A DNA stretch of 64,000 nt, taken from NCBI GenBank assembly GCA_963971405.1, contig OZ020492.1, forward strand, positions 10,094,151-10,158,150. The letters are read 5' to 3'. Positions 10,752 through 25,600 of this stretch are shown here, piece after piece. The position numbers and the translations under genes are program-made. Every line of letters starts with the position of its first letter. The first letter of the stretch is position 1. The notes under the pieces are model-generated. The model was not told the DNA's origin, made no database searches, and saw nothing but the letters and a program-made list of their open reading frames with translations. The stretch comes from Psococerastis gibbosa (Eukaryota; Arthropoda; Insecta; Psocodea; Psocidae).

Positions 10752-12217
10752 AGTTTTGCTTATCCTCTAATTTGGGTTTTTACCAGTCCTCCTGCATAGA
10801 CCGTCAATGGGTAGCCATGCCACGGCGTTTGCTTTTTTTAAAATATTTTCGGAGAAAAGAAGATACTAAAATTGAGCGGAGCGGGATTCAAACAAAAACC
10901 ATTTATAGTTTAATAATATTGAGTTTTAACATTTGATTCATAGTTTGGTCGCCAGCCTTGTTGTTGTTTTTGAAACTCAGAAGCGCCGCACGCTTATTTA
11001 GAATCTCCAACTTCAGCTGGTGGCAACATTAATTGCTAGTCTATTTGGTGGGTTTTTACGATTCATATGTAGTGGAATATAAACAAGTGTTTTATAAGTT
11101 TAAAATGCTCTTTCACTCAAATATCTAGTAACTTCGTAATTCCCACCAATTGACTCATCCACTGTAGAATTGCATGTCGATGAACCAAAGTGTTTGGTTG
11201 ACCCACATTGTAGGTCTGCTGACTATTGAAATCTAATACATACTTAACTTAATAATATAGACATGGGTAGGCCTTCATGGTGTACAAGTATGTATTGCGT
11301 CTAAGGGACATTGTTCTGTCGTAATATTTTAGTGATAAATAAATACCGTACAAGAAAAGCTATATGGATTTCCTCAACCCTTCATGTATCATGGCAGACT
11401 AATTCCTAGCTAAGAATTCTATGGGTAACTTCAATTAATATCAGTGTAATTAAACTTAGGTACGGTACCGTAGATCGTCGCGTTGTGCTTCGGCGTTTTC
11501 ACATGCACCTCACGTGCCTCTTCCTCTTCTTATATAGAACACAGACATTTTTCACAGCATAACCTTCATAAATCCCCCCCCCCCCCAACATTTAACAACT
11601 AAAGGAAGGAAACATTAATTGGATATTGGATCACATTACATTACAAACATGTTGGCTGTTGCACCCTTCACTTGTAAATTTGTAATCTCTTGTAATAGTA
11701 AATAGTAATGTAAGCGGCGCACAGTTGTCATGACAACAGCCCAACCCACGCGTCTGCTGCCACTGCTCAATGTAGATTGCATGGTTGGCATCAATGAATT
11801 GGCGCGATAATTCAAAAGTCTAATTTGTGTCTCGACTCTCGAGTTCAAGTCAAAGGATATGTTGGCGACAAACATCTGCAGCAGGACTTCCATTCTTTGG
11901 TTGATTTCTAATCTTACAAATGAAACCAAACATTCTTCAATCACCTGTTATTTGTTGGGTGTATTCCTTAACGCCAACACATCTTGATTGAAACCTTTCA
12001 GTACATTTTAAAGGCAAAATACAATCACGCGACGTTATTGCTATAATCATAGATTTATATTATATTTACAGCCACGTTGGGATTGCCAAGAGCCAACGTT
12101 ATCTCGGTTCTAATAGAAGCTGGCAGAAGTATGTAGAGACAGTAATTGCGTGGTTACGATCCGGAGACGAATTATTATCCCTTTAACAAATCTCGGCCTA
12201 AGCCTACCATGTGACAT
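10752..12217. other. Spacer; one unassigned open frame
   Basis: No homology is recognised. A 102-codon minus-strand frame at 11636-11944 has no recognised motif and no splice or promoter support; it may be chance or a decayed transposon. A poly-C run lies at 11574-11586. Confidence 0.4.
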
Positions 12218-12440
12218 AACCGGCCGCCATACCAAGGTGAATCCAGCGGACCAGAGCAGGTTCAAAGCTGCAGATAACTTGGTCGTGTGCACAGTGCCGG
12301 TAGGGAAACATGGTAGAACTTGTCCTGGTCACCTCCGAACTAATCGTGTGACTTCACTGTTTCCCAAATGGTTCAGAATTTACTATAATCAGGAGGTCCA
12401 CTGTACTATGGGCTGGCGTAGAACAGTCAAGTCGGGGTCG
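12218..12440 (+). mobile_element. SINE of the AAC-tailed family, fragment
   Basis: It carries the 5' block CGGCCGCCATACCAAGGTGA and the TTTACTATAATCAGGAGG segment, and is truncated before the tail. It is close in sequence to the copy at 6846. Confidence 0.8.
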
Positions 12441-15400
12441 CTCTATGGGCCCAAATATGAGGCCTAAGTCGTTATTAACCCGACGAACACTACTACCATA
12501 TGACATACCATAAAACATAATATAATTTATCGCCTCGTCATATGCCGATTCCAGAGATTAAAAAGAAGGATTTATTTGTCGAACTAAACTGTGCATACTT
12601 TGTAGTCTTACGCCTAGCCTTCGTTAATAATTCGAGTCAGTCCCACTTTTTGGAAAGGGAATAAATCATAAATAAATCAGAGATTCAATTAATTATTTAA
12701 TAGCCTTCTTGTAAGAGGCGAAATCAACTAAGAACATGGAAGATAACAGAACATTAGCTATGAATTTTGAAATCAAATAACTCAAGAAAACTCTTAAATT
12801 AGTAAAATACAGAGGACACTACTGAAATCTGCAAAGCCCCGCAAGGATTTGCAGAAGACAGGATAGAAGAGTATTCACTCAAAATTTAGAATTCACCTAT
12901 GACGTTTTTAGAATATATCATTTATTGCTAATGTCGTATGTATAAATTTCTTTGGAAGTCATAGATTACATAGGAAACTTAGATAGACAGTCACAGAACA
13001 CAGTACTTGATCTTAAATCAGTTCTCAAAGCTTTTTAAACGCATTTTGATTTTTCGCGGTTGAAAAAATTATGGAATTGCCACATGTATTAGAGTCAGCA
13101 CGACTATTGTCGCCATTTGCTACGGAGATGTAAATTGTGTACGCTTGTGTATCATTGCTTCTAATACATGTTGCTACTTCAAAAAAATAAGTATCGTGCT
13201 AGTTTTCCATCTTAATAAGTTTAAGGAGTTATGAAGAGGAACATGTACAAAAAAGCATATTTAAGTCTAATGCAGTATTGGCTGAAATTTTTAACTCGGT
13301 CAGGGCTCATTTTTAACTTTTTAACAGACACATAAGTTTGCAGCTTTTGTGGATTAAGTCGTATTTAAAAATAAATATCCATATAAACCTACTTAGTTTA
13401 TTAAATGAGTTAAAAATTTAACCGCAACAGCGAACAATCTACACTTAGTATTAGGCCAATGTTTTGTCTGCCAATGGAGAGATGTTAGTCTTTATTACAT
13501 CACGGAGTGACTAATTTCCCACACTTCCATCATTCCCACAGGTATGAACACAGCCTAAATTGACGAGGAGCTCCTCATTTTGTTAAGACGACCATTCCAT
13601 AGCTTTGTTTAACTACTCTCTATCTTAAAGGATATCAGTCACCAATTCATAAAGGTTTCAAAGCATAAATGAAAGCCCTGGAGAACTTTAATGAAAAGAT
13701 TTGAACTCATTATTTATATCAACTGTTAGTAATTTCGTTGTTAACCTAAAATCCAAGGCACATTTCACCATAACAAGGCATCTTAAAATGCAATTAAAAT
13801 TCAGAAAACCTAGTGCCCTCTAATTCTTCCACAAAATCCAGTCCTAGTTTACTTTTAAATTATGTGATGCTTAAGTGTGAGCATAAAAAGTGTAAGTCTA
13901 CGGTAAAACCATTATTGAATCTACAGCGAATAAGATTATGGATATTAAATATGAATAGACATTTTTACAAAACAACATTACACTTTTAGGTAGTACCGTA
14001 GGCATACAGTTCAAAGTTAATTGTTTTCACTAAAATAACTAGGGACGAGGCCTGCAGACAAAGATACTAATGTTCATATTAAATTCTTATCAATGAATTA
14101 AAACAATGCAGAACAGGGGCACTTTAATCCACAAATAAATGCGGTTTATAGCCTGGCTTCAATTGATAGGATACTGTTGTAACGCAAAAAGTAACATTAG
14201 GATCCTTGCAAAAATAAGTATTATTTATGAGAATTAATTTTTGTAAAACTTCTTGCTCCACAATCAATAGGCGTAGCTGCAGTATTGTTACAATTCGCAA
14301 ACAATTACATGATATGTGTAAGTATTAGTAGTAGTGGAGCTAAAGTAAATAAGAAGGAATTTTACACCTAAATACCTTTCAAATGCATAAAAACTACGAT
14401 TAAGCAACAGTATTCCATCAAATGGGCGATAATTTAATACTAGAACATTTTCGTCTATGGGATTTTACACCAGCTTAAAAGGTTTGTTTTAAGCTTGGAT
14501 CTAAAGCATAACTCATTCATTAAATATAAATAGTTCATAGGAAAGCAAACGAGGTAATATCAAGAAACCTCCGACGACCCAATGGAAAGAGCTTGCGAGT
14601 TAAAAAATTTCATTTTCTTAATTTTCTTTTAATTCAAGTGGTCAACGTTGTTTCTTTGTCTCTGTCCATCAGGTCGTCCCGTATATGATGGCCACCAAAA
14701 CTCAGCAAACTGGTAACTGGTACAAACATCAGTCTATATCCATTTATTGGTGTCAAATCCGATTTGAATTATATACCATAATACTGAGGAGACAACATGA
14801 ATATATATACAAATTTCTCTAACTTTCCGCTGTTTATATCACGCATATATGTATAACTTGACATATAACTTGACTAAAATCCCTTAGAACTTTTGATCCA
14901 AAGCTCTCACATAGACACAATTCAAAGTGACAATAGAAACATTTACATTTCGGGTTACTTGCGTTCGCGACACCAAAAAGTAAGAATTATAAATTTGAAA
15001 CTATTACAACAAAAGTTAACTGATGATCATGATCACATCGTCAAAGGAAACAACTGATGCTATTAAAGGGACAGCCTGCTTTTATTGTTTAAAATTATTG
15101 TTCTTTGATAGAAATATGGAAGAAATAAAAATAAAAATTGGTAAATTTCCAGCAAGGCTTTTCTAAAGATGCATCAGCTGCCTCATAAAGATTATCATCA
15201 ACTAGTACGACTGTGCTAGATAAAATCTGAAGCCTGCATTTTTTTGCAGCCATAAGTTCATTGCAGAGTTTATCCAAATTTTTTGTAAACTTCGAGTCAT
15301 TTTTGCGATATTAATTAATCTCTCCTACGACAGAAAAAAACATTATTAAGATCTCATTATGGAAAATTGATAAGCTATTCAAACTTTCTCAGTAAATTCA

Positions 15401-15840
15401 CATTCCCTCCTGAAATAGAATTAAACAAAAAACACGTTGAAGTGATTTTACAGAATAATAGTAAATCGGGTGAATAGTAGGTGTTTTGTTAAGGATTTTT
15501 TTAATAATTTATTATAGGGTCAATCTTAAACATAAAATACATAAATTTACTGCCGTGGAATGAGAAATTAATTAGTATAATCAAAACGACTCAATGGCAT
15601 TTGAATTAAAAAACATTGGGTGCTTCAAAACACACATTATGCAGCTCATTTTATCAAGGCACAGAACTGTCTGTTTAAGAAAACAGTGTAAACAAAAAGC
15701 GCCTAAATGAATTATTAGGCACACCTTTCGAAAGTTTGCGATGCATGAAGCAAACAACGCGAATAGGATCAAGGTGACGGAAACAGAACGCAAGGAAATG
15801 AAACATATAACACAAAAGAAAACATGTGATGAATGTAGAA
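12441..15840. other. Longest stretch with nothing recognised
   Basis: About 3.4 kb of AT-rich sequence with no repeat family seen elsewhere in the window and no supported exon. A 60-codon minus-strand frame at 15095-15277 is noted but lacks usable splice sites. Confidence 0.5.
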
Positions 15841-16361
15841 CAGTGGTTCCCAACGTACGGAGCGCGACCTACCTTTGGGCCGCAAGAAGAGATCACGCGG
15901 GTCGCAATAATTTGACAACGATACTATTAAAAAGAATATACATGAATGCATTTTTTAAAGTATTGTTTTGCTTTGTAGGATAGAAAACGTTAAGCGAGGA
16001 ACTGACGTCAAATTTCAGTAAAGAATTAGTTGAATATGGATGGCACTGTAGTATCTTGAAATGATATCGTTGTATTTTTCCATTAGAGTAGCTTGACAGT
16101 AGTAATGCACGCAAGAGCTCCACATCTGTCCATCATCTTCAAATAGACCTTGTTGCGTCGAATTTTAACATGATTGGCATGTGCGCTGAGCATATACGCA
16201 TTACTATCGCCAAATTATTCGATAGCATCAGAACACATCGCTAGATATTACAGTGACACCCACAATAAATTAATTATTTGTTTGCATCTGAAGTCAACCA
16301 CAGATAATTTAGAATATATGTAAGTATGTGGTTACGAAACTAAAGGCATTGGGAACCACTG
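15841..16361. mobile_element. hAT-like MITE, 521 bp
   Basis: Inverted ends CAGTGGTTCCCAACGT and GCATTGGGAACCACTG (14 of 16 matching). A GGTCGCAATAA block near the left end is typical of Charlie-like hAT elements. There is no transposase frame. It lies just downstream of Rab35 and could fall in its 3' UTR. Confidence 0.8.
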
Positions 16362-16509
16362 GTCAGGAAAAAGGAAAGTTGTGAATATGGAAAGTCATCA
16401 TAAACTACGAATAATTTGAGCAACAATACGTTACAATTAACCAATTACTCACTAATCGTTAGATGAATCGAACATGTGGGTTGTTAGGAGGTATGTACAG
16501 AGGTTGACG

Positions 16510-16644
16510 TTAACAGCATTTACGAGCGCCCCTGAATTTGGAATGGTGGCGAACTTTGACTGTATCCTTCAACTCCTTTTCTGCCTCTCGCAGCTTTTTT
16601 GCTTCTTTCGTTCGCATTACATCTCTAGTAATACCGAAGAACAT
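16510..16644 (-). CDS. Rab35: Rab35 coding exon 4, prenylated tail
   Basis: This 135 bp exon starts after TTGCAG with MFFGIT, the position where vertebrate RAB35 has MFNCIT. A lysine- and glutamate-rich hypervariable tail follows, ending in Lys-Cys-Cys and TAA (16512-16510). The length (44 residues) and phase 0 complete the gene exactly. Confidence 0.93.
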   Translation of the reverse strand: MFFGITRDVMRTKEAKKLREAEKELKDTVKVRHHSKFRGARKCC

Positions 16645-19600
16645 CTGCAAACACCAATGTTTTACCATAAATTAGTTGGAAATAATACTGCTTTCTGATT
16701 ATTTAATAAGTGGAAGTAGAATCGTCAGCACAACCTCCACCGCATTTATCGTACAGTATTCGAAAAATTTTTATGAGTCCGGGTGCAGATTTGAGAAAGG
16801 GGAGGGACATTATATTGCAGCATTATATGGTATATTTAACACTGACATTAAATTAACTTTGGTTGAAGAGGTAACCTCCTCTAAAGGGGGGACATCCAGA
16901 CAGAGAATATTATAAGACATCCTGGCATGTGTTTGAGGAGGTTTGAGACTCGACACACTGAAGATGTCGACCACACGTGTCGACAAAACGGCCTGGATTC
17001 TACTGCATTATCGTAATGAATAAGAGCGCTAAAACGTCAAAAGTCAGGGTAATGCTCACATCCTCGACATTTATGTTGTCCCGCGCGCTGGTTTCATACA
17101 AATGAATGCCCATTTGATTTGCGAAACGTGTGGCATCTTCGGTGAGGACAACTTTTTTGTCAGGAGAGTCGTCTTTGTTGCCGACAAGAATTCGATTTAC
17201 TTCTTCACAATTATTTTCTATCTCATGAAGCCACAACTTCACATTGGCAAACGAAGTCCCATTGTTGACATCATAAATCACAATGACGCCATGGGTCCCT
17301 CGATAGTATCTGCAATAAAATTAGAAAACTTAGTGACTCAGAGATGTTTAGTCATAAAGATAAAATGAATCGATAAGTAAGTAGAGTAAATATTTTGGTG
17401 CTAAAACAACACCGGACACCCCTTCCCCACTATTAAATTAATGTACAAATCGAATAACCTTATACCATGTCTCAAATTAGTGAGGAACATTTCTTCTAAG
17501 ACACGTGATATAATTGATAGATTGATAATTCCTGTAAAAATAGATTTTTACGCCAATAAGGTATCTCCACTCTGGTTGTCAATTAGGGTGGGTCTCACGG
17601 TAGTTTGTGAAGTCTGGACGGCACTGCCATGTTCCAATCCATGGCAGTGCCACTCATGGATGTTTTACTATATGAGCCTTAAGATGATGAGGGAGAGGTC
17701 TGAAATTTAATTCTATACATGACAATTTGAAATCCAGAACTTTAAACACTTCATGCAGTATTGACGCATAAAAAGACTAAGTAATATTGCGAAATATGTC
17801 CAACACCTGAAGCGAAGTGACTGTGTGAAACATAAAAATTTATTATGATTATTTATATTATATTATATTATTTATTATTAGCAGAGAAAATTGGTTATCA
17901 GGCACTTGGACTTACATACACAAACAGAATGAGCAAGCGGGTGCGTTCGGAGTAAGTAAAGTAAAGTACATATTTATCACTTGTTAAGTATATAATTTTA
18001 GTACTAGTGGTTCAGAGGGACACCGTTAAGATCTACTCTGCACTAAAAAGTACCGCACAACATAGACAAAAGTGGAGAAGGACACTTAAACATTCGCTGC
18101 AAGCCAAGCAAGCCAATCGATAGATTGAAACTCCAGAAGAAGAAGGGTGCCTACGAGTGAAGCCGGATCGAAAATAAAGTTAGCCAGCGTCAGATTAAAG
18201 CCGTAAATTGTCAAAGTTCTGAAACCGTCATTTACCCACTGACGGTTAATCGGTTAACTGAATCCCAACGATACTACGTGGGCCTGCAAACTACTTCAAA
18301 ATTCTAGCGGCCTCGGCGTCGACCTATATAGATTGCAGATGACAATGGACAAGCTGAGGTTTACTTAACATTTGAGGCATTGAAACAAGCCAGACTTCAT
18401 TCACCATGTGCTTGTAAGAGTAGTGGTCATTGTTATGGTATAGCGATTGATAAGACTTGAAAATGCTCGTAGTAAACGTTAAGAGTGTACAGAGTACAGT
18501 ACAGTACAGTACAGAGTACAGTACCGTACAGAGTTCTCGTAGGATATTGGTAGTCTGAAATTTAATAATTTTTATTTTTTAATTGATTAACTAAGCAAGT
18601 TATTAAAGATTTGGCTCATTTAAGTTGTAGAAGACTACTTCATGCATCATAAATAATAAGGTATTTATAGTTTTCGAAATTGTAGTTTTTATATAAAATC
18701 TATTATCCGTAGAAAGTTATTGTTTATAAAATGTTATTATGTTTATGAAAAAACTACAATTTCGAAAATTAAAAATATCTTATTATATGATGCATGAAGT
18801 AGTCTCCTACAACTTAAATAAGCCAAATCTTTAATAACATGCTTAGTTAATTAAATAAAAATAAAAAATAATAAATTTCGGGCTGCTAATTTCCTACGGG
18901 CTGTACACTCTTAAAATACTTAAATACTTCTTGTATTATCTAATACACTGCTGTCGATAAGTTAGATAACGCATGTCATTATCACAGAGCAATCACCTAT
19001 AGCTTGGGTATTTAAATAGCCCACAGTAATAGCTGAGTAGGCGAAACATTGGATGTATGGTAATATATTATATAATTACAGCGCACTATATTCACCTACA
19101 AAATTAATTGAATGTTGTGCTGTCTACGAGTTAGAGTTATGGCAATCAAATTTTGAAAACAACTCGCCGCAGCAAGAGGGAAAACAATGGCCGAGCTCAA
19201 GGCGTTAACGCCCGACCGGGGCGAGTTCAGGAAATGGGGTCGGGCGACCCCCCCCCCCCCTCCCACGCTGCACACGCGGCAGGCACTAAGGGGGAAGAAG
19301 AAAAAAAAAAATGAAGATGTGTATGTTGTCTTATAGACAGTAAGACTATCCTATAATAGCATATGAGGAACCATGTGAAAAGGTGGCATTTACGTAGTAA
19401 GTGTTTAGAAATTAAGAATTTAAGAATGTGAACATTCAATGTGACAATTCAATTAATCAAATAAATTTCCACCATTTTTTAATTTTCTTTTCTTGAAACT
19501 ATGAGCAACTCAGTGCCATTTTCAGGTGGTATCAATGAGATTATTTCCCGCGTTCGACTTTAATTGCGTTTCCGGCTAAAAAAAAAATCGAATTAACCTG

Positions 19601-22600
19601 CCTGTCTAGTTCCCAACTAATGGCTAATTCGCCAGAGCTAATTGAGATAAATTGAATGCATGGTAAATTTTTTGTCAGCATCGGTACTCAGAGATTAGCA
19701 CTATTCGGTATTCATCTCTCTTACATCTTTAGCAACCCATTGGCATAGCTTGTGGAAAGAAATTTGTAATAAAAATGGGTTAATTGTAAGAGTGGGCCGA
19801 AAGGTCTAACATTCGCCCACATGGAAAATAAAGACAATTTTCATTATTTCTTTGTTTATTTATGTCAGAACTCGTATAATAAGCGACTTGGCACGAGCTG
19901 GGTTTGTCATGATCCCGTCTGAACGCGCAAGTTGCTCGGATCTGATGGGTATTGGCAGGAGTCTGTGGGACTCTTATTGAAAGAACGGAGCGAGTGAACC
20001 CCTAAATGCTGTCCTTTTTATAGTAAAGATACGGTAATAGTTCCATAGTAAAAAACCGGTACAAGGGAACCCGTACAAGCTTTTCTAATTGTAAAGTCCC
20101 AGGCCGCGGTGAGGGCCCACAGGACACAAAAATCGACTAACATACACACGAACCTAACAGACTATCAGACAGACCTTTCGTAAGAACCCCTTTTCTGGTT
20201 TCAGAGACCTCAAAATGCGTAAATCCGTTGAAATCTCGAAATCGAAAATTTCAACTATCTCTAAGTTATCCTACTAGCGTATAAATAGGAAAGACGATCC
20301 CGCACTAATAAGCTTAGGGGTCCCTAAAGACAATTCGACGTCAATGACGCAAAATGGCGATAGTATACACTCATAAGAAACATCTTTAGCGAAACACATT
20401 CGAAACTTTATTGCAGGATTTTTAGTACCAGTTACTAAGCCATAACAAAGGAGCATAGCAAAAGAGTTGCACAATGTGGTCACTAGTACGATGACGTCAG
20501 CTGTTACCAATTATGCCGTTCACAGAACACTGATGTGTCATTTTAACGCCATCTACAATCTCACGCAAATTAAAACAAAAGTAATTTCTTCACCTACTGG
20601 CTACTATTGACGAATAGCCAAACCGCCTTAGATGGCCCTTACTGCAATGTGTTTTCATATTTCCAACAGATTTTTATTAAGAAACCGAAACAAGAAAAAA
20701 ACTCATTACGGTCAGTTTTGGCTGAGTTATTAAAAAAACTAAATTGTGGCCTCTTTGCAGACCCCAACCTTGGGATTTCGCAACCCTGGTCGACACGTCT
20801 TTCAGCGCCCCCTCCCCCATTAAAAAAAATGTTGCGAAAGGAAATTGTCAGAAATACGACCAAAGTATAACAACGTGTAAACTCTCAAGGCATTTGGTAG
20901 GTAATTGACCTCAGAGATAGACAACATGGATTTTTTTTTTTTTCATGAGATATTTTTTCATTTCGACTGCCCCCCCCCCCCCCCGGAAGCTGGCAGCTTG
21001 GAGCCCTGGGCAGTGCCGAGTTTGGCCTTGTGGGGACCACTGGGCCGGGATTGTGTGGGGGCCCTATCTCGGGCAGAAAAGACTTGGCTTGGACTTACGC
21101 GGATATTTCAATATCATTTATAAAATAGAGACACAGGACGCAAAATAAGCAGTTACAATGGTTCGGCCACGTCCATAGGATGGACGAGAACAGGATCACC
21201 CGGAGGTTGGCGGAAGCAAGGCCGCAAGGAAGAAGACCCATCGGCAGACCGAGGACAACTCTTGAGGAAAGGATTGAACAACTCGCCAGAGCAAGAGGGA
21301 AAACAATGGCCGAGCTCAAGGTGTTAACGTCCGACCGGGGCGAGTTCAGGAAATGGGTTCGAGGCGACCCCCCCCCCCACGCTGCGCACGCGGCACTATG
21401 GGGGAAGAAGAAAAAGAAGACGGACGCAAAACAGAATAGGGTAGAATAGAGTTAGTAAGGCGATTTATCACTAATACCATGGCACGTTCCAATTTCCCGC
21501 CAAATATTTCGACAAGCTTATTTATTCGCTTTAGTTTTTTTTAAATCTATTACGATTTTGTACTTTGCGGCTTTTTGTGGGGGCCCTGGGGCCATAGCCA
21601 AGCCCAGCAGCATCCCTCGGCAGATGGCCAGTCTTTTATTTATAGGTCATTTATAGGACAGGGCCTGCCTCATTGTAGTCAGGCGCCGTTGCGGTGTATG
21701 TCCTCCGGAGGTTACTCTTCAGGCCTATCACTCATTTGTAATGAGTCACAAAAATTACGGCATATTGGCCGTATATTCTCAGGCTCCAAAAGAGGGGGTG
21801 TCCAATACTTCATAGCATTATAAATCATGACAGCCCCAAGTCTTTACTTATAATATTGGTGGATTTTACACCTATTAATGCAATGAGACAATATACCGAG
21901 AAAATGTGTTACAGTTCTAGTAATACACGTTTTAGGCACTAGTTTCTTTGGGACGTGGCAGTGATTGTTTCTGCGGGACGGGACTGGTCAAAATAGTACT
22001 TTTAATCGACTTCAATGGCCAGGTGGTAACGTGCTTGCGCTTGTGCGAGTCTTTACAAGCCATGCAATCGGAAACGTGTCGTACTCATCACGGGTAATAA
22101 CCTACAGAGGCGACTGAAAAGGTCAATCGGATACATTCATTAAATTGTTTGTATGCGATTAATCTTTTTAAAAGCAAAAATAAAAAAAATAAAAAAAAAT
22201 AAAAAAAGTGGATTTGTTCACAAAAATGGTTAGGTCGGACTCACTCTACAACGCTACAAAACAAATAATGTCAGAAATCCATGGGGTCGCTGGCATTGGA
22301 CAAGGGCCACTATAAGTAGGCCTGGGTCCATAAAAGAATAACTAACCTCTAACCTCTAGCAGACAGTAACTTGAGACTTGTTCATTTTTGCAATTGAAAA
22401 GGTAGCTTGCAAGATAGATTTCATTTTCAAACTAAAATTGATCGGTTACTTGCATGTAACATTGTATCTGATTAAGCTGCATCAAGAATCTTTCAGCATA
22501 AGAAAACTGCCCTTTGCCCAGCCTATGCTTGACGTCTCACTCAGTCTGCCAATGGTTATACATAATCAGTAAAGAAAGCTTGGACAAGTTAAACATAGTT

Positions 22601-25600
22601 TCTATAGTTAAGATCCTAGAAGGAGAACCGCTAGAAAAATAAGCGTTGCCCTGTTTTTTAATAACTTAATTGCACCTAGGTTCATCATTGTAATAACTTT
22701 TTAAGCTCTCAAAAAATAATATTTTCGGACAACTAGCAGAAAAATGGCCTATTTTTAGTGCTTTTCTATAGTTTAAAGTCGCCTTTGCCAAGGATAGATT
22801 CGATGGCGTATTCCGCTATGCCAGCTTCACAAAACAGAGAATGCACGTTTGGTGAGCAATGGGGTTTCAAGAAATTTGAGGTGTCCTTCGTGCAGGGGTC
22901 TGTGATTTGCTCAGGGGATCATATTGCCATCTAAATTGTATCTAAATTCAGCGACTTGCCATCTTGAAAACCGTTCGTATTTCTTTCAGTTATTTCAGGT
23001 GTGTACACACCTGTGCTTTTTTATGTCATAAATAGTGTTTAGCGGAGTCCCTGCTAAGCCAAAACCGTTTCGACCAATTCTTTACTGGGGAAAAGTGTGC
23101 CACACTAACTAATTTTGCAGCCTCTGACTCTGCAGTCAAAAATATAAATGCGAAAAGTCAAATTTGCAATGTACCAAAATTTCCATATGCCCATAAACCT
23201 AGCCAAATCAAAATTTCTCCAAACCAAGCTCCAAATTTTTTGTAACTTGTAAAAATAAAAATATTGGCTTGGGTCCATCAATGTGAAAACACTACTTGTG
23301 GTCTCGTCAAAATCTTTAAATAATAAAAAAATAAATATATTTCTGTTAAATAATAAAATACAACATACAGCATGCCTTACTATACAGTGATGGGGAATCA
23401 ATCGTAAGACCGTGTCATTCGAGAGTCGAATAAGCAATATTTATAAACAAAGACTGGAGACTAAGAAGCGACAATGATCAAATTTACCAGACGTATAGAA
23501 ACTCATCGTGCCGTAAAAAAATTAAAACATGCGAACTACTTATACGGCAGGACTACTACTACTACAACTACTACTCCTTGGCACTACGGCCCGTGAAGGG
23601 CCTCGGCCTGCTCTGTCACATCGCGCCAGCCTGCGCGGTCCTGCACTCTTCTTTGCCAGTCATCGACGCCAAGGGTCGCGAGATCCACCTCGACGTCGTC
23701 CTGCAATGTCATCCATGGTCGCCCCATCTTTTCTTTCTTTTCCCTTGGGGCACCTTGTGCAAGGCTGTTCTTGTAGCCATATTTTCTGGCATTCGTTCCA
23801 CGTTCCCTAGCCACCTGATAAGGTAGGGCTACGGTTCATATTATTATTTTTTTTGTGAATGTTTCAAATGCTAAATATGTTGATAACTTTAACGTGGGTC
23901 TAGTCCGATTATGTTGCGAGTTGGGACACGTTAATTTTCTAAACAGCAGGCCGAAGCTGTGGATCCTCTCGTCCTTATTAGTTAAATCTGAGGCATGGTC
24001 TTCTTATAACTCATCTTTGCTGCAACGTAAGCCTGTCGATGAGATCGATCATGGAGGGAGGTTCAATGGGCTTTGAGTATAATTCGTCCATAAAAATCAC
24101 TACCAAAAAACATAAAAGTAAGGAAATAAATAAAGAAACTTACGTGGAAGTAATGGTACGAAAACGCTCCTGGCCGGCCGTATCCCAAATCTGAAGCTTT
24201 ACCCGCTCCCCGTTAATGACAATCGTTTTGATTTTGAAATCGACGCCAATGGTTGTTATATAATTTCCCGAGAAAGCATTATCGGAGAACCGCAAAAGGA
24301 GTGAGCTCTTGCCAACACCTGAAACAAATATAAAACAAATTTACAATAATAATATATTTTTTATTTATTTCTTTCCTCGCCCAGTATTCCCTGGACAAGG
24401 AGCATATACAAGGAACAATACAATACATAATGCATTTACCAACGCTTACCATTGATATACCAATGCAATTACGTACTGTACAATAATTTAAATAATATTG
24501 TCCGCATCCCCAAGCTAACTTTTGATTGGGACAAAGAACTTACAGTGCTGCTGGGGGACCTAAGGTCCCGACTACAAATACTACTACTACTAACTACAGT
24601 GCTGCTAAAATATAATATAATATTAATATACATATAATAAATAATATATGTAATAAATAATAATAATAATTCCTCTCTTTTCCTCGCCCAGTATTCCTTG
24701 GACATGGAGCACATATTCACAAATACAATACATAATACCAATGTTTACAATTACATTGCAATTATTTAATGCACAATAATAGAAAAAATATCCCCAAGCT
24801 AGCGCTTGATTGGGACAAAGGACATTTAGAGTGCTGCTAAAATAAGGCATAATCATAAACATTTTAATTATATATTCATAAAATTTATTTTATTTCATTT
24901 ATAATAATAATAATAATAACTTGCCTCGCCAGTGGCAAACAAGTGGGTTGTAAAAGGTTATGCTTTCTCAACATAGATCGGCAGGAGATTACGGTCATTG
25001 TTTTTAGAAACATCTCATTTTTCTTGCTAAATCGAAGAATTTGCTATAAACAGTTAAATTGAGAATAGTACTAATGTATTAATGTTTTGGAATAGTTCTG
25101 ACTTTAGTCGGAGAGTATGACATGGATACATTTTCTTTTAACAAGTTTGTTTTTAAACTTTTAGCCGTTCAATGGGTAAACAGTAGCACTAATTACAGAT
25201 TTGATAGTTACAATCAATGTTTTGGCTGCCATTTCGTCACATAAGTTAACCATCCGTATATTATAGGGTCGTTTAAAGTGTTGGAGTTTTCAATGAAGTG
25301 CAGAAAGACATTGCATTTATAAATTAGAAATCGGTCTATGTCTACAACGTCCGCATTGTGCTAAAGACGTGCTAAAAATGAAGTTGCTATGGGTTATTAT
25401 GAAAGTAATAATATTATAATAACAATAACTTGTAATTTTTTCAACTGTACAAATTGCAATACAATTACATTTGGTTCTAGCTATCTTTCTGAATCATCGT
25501 CAACTTTGTTTCAGCCATGATCCAGGAGGGAAGTATGTTAATTGCAACAGTATTGTGTTGCGTTGTTTTTATCGAGAATTTAATAAGAAAAGCAAAACAC

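Noticed and set aside
11636-11944. A 102-codon minus-strand frame
   Set aside because: No recognised motif, no splice or start context, and an unremarkable composition.
15095-15277. Possible exon on the minus strand after Rab35
   Set aside because: The frame looks protein-like, but the upstream sequence has a stop between any usable acceptor and the frame, and Rab35 is already complete.
20639-20863. 74-codon minus frame with a Gly-rich stretch
   Set aside because: It is the reverse of a dispersed non-coding repeat that also occurs near 62.5 kb.
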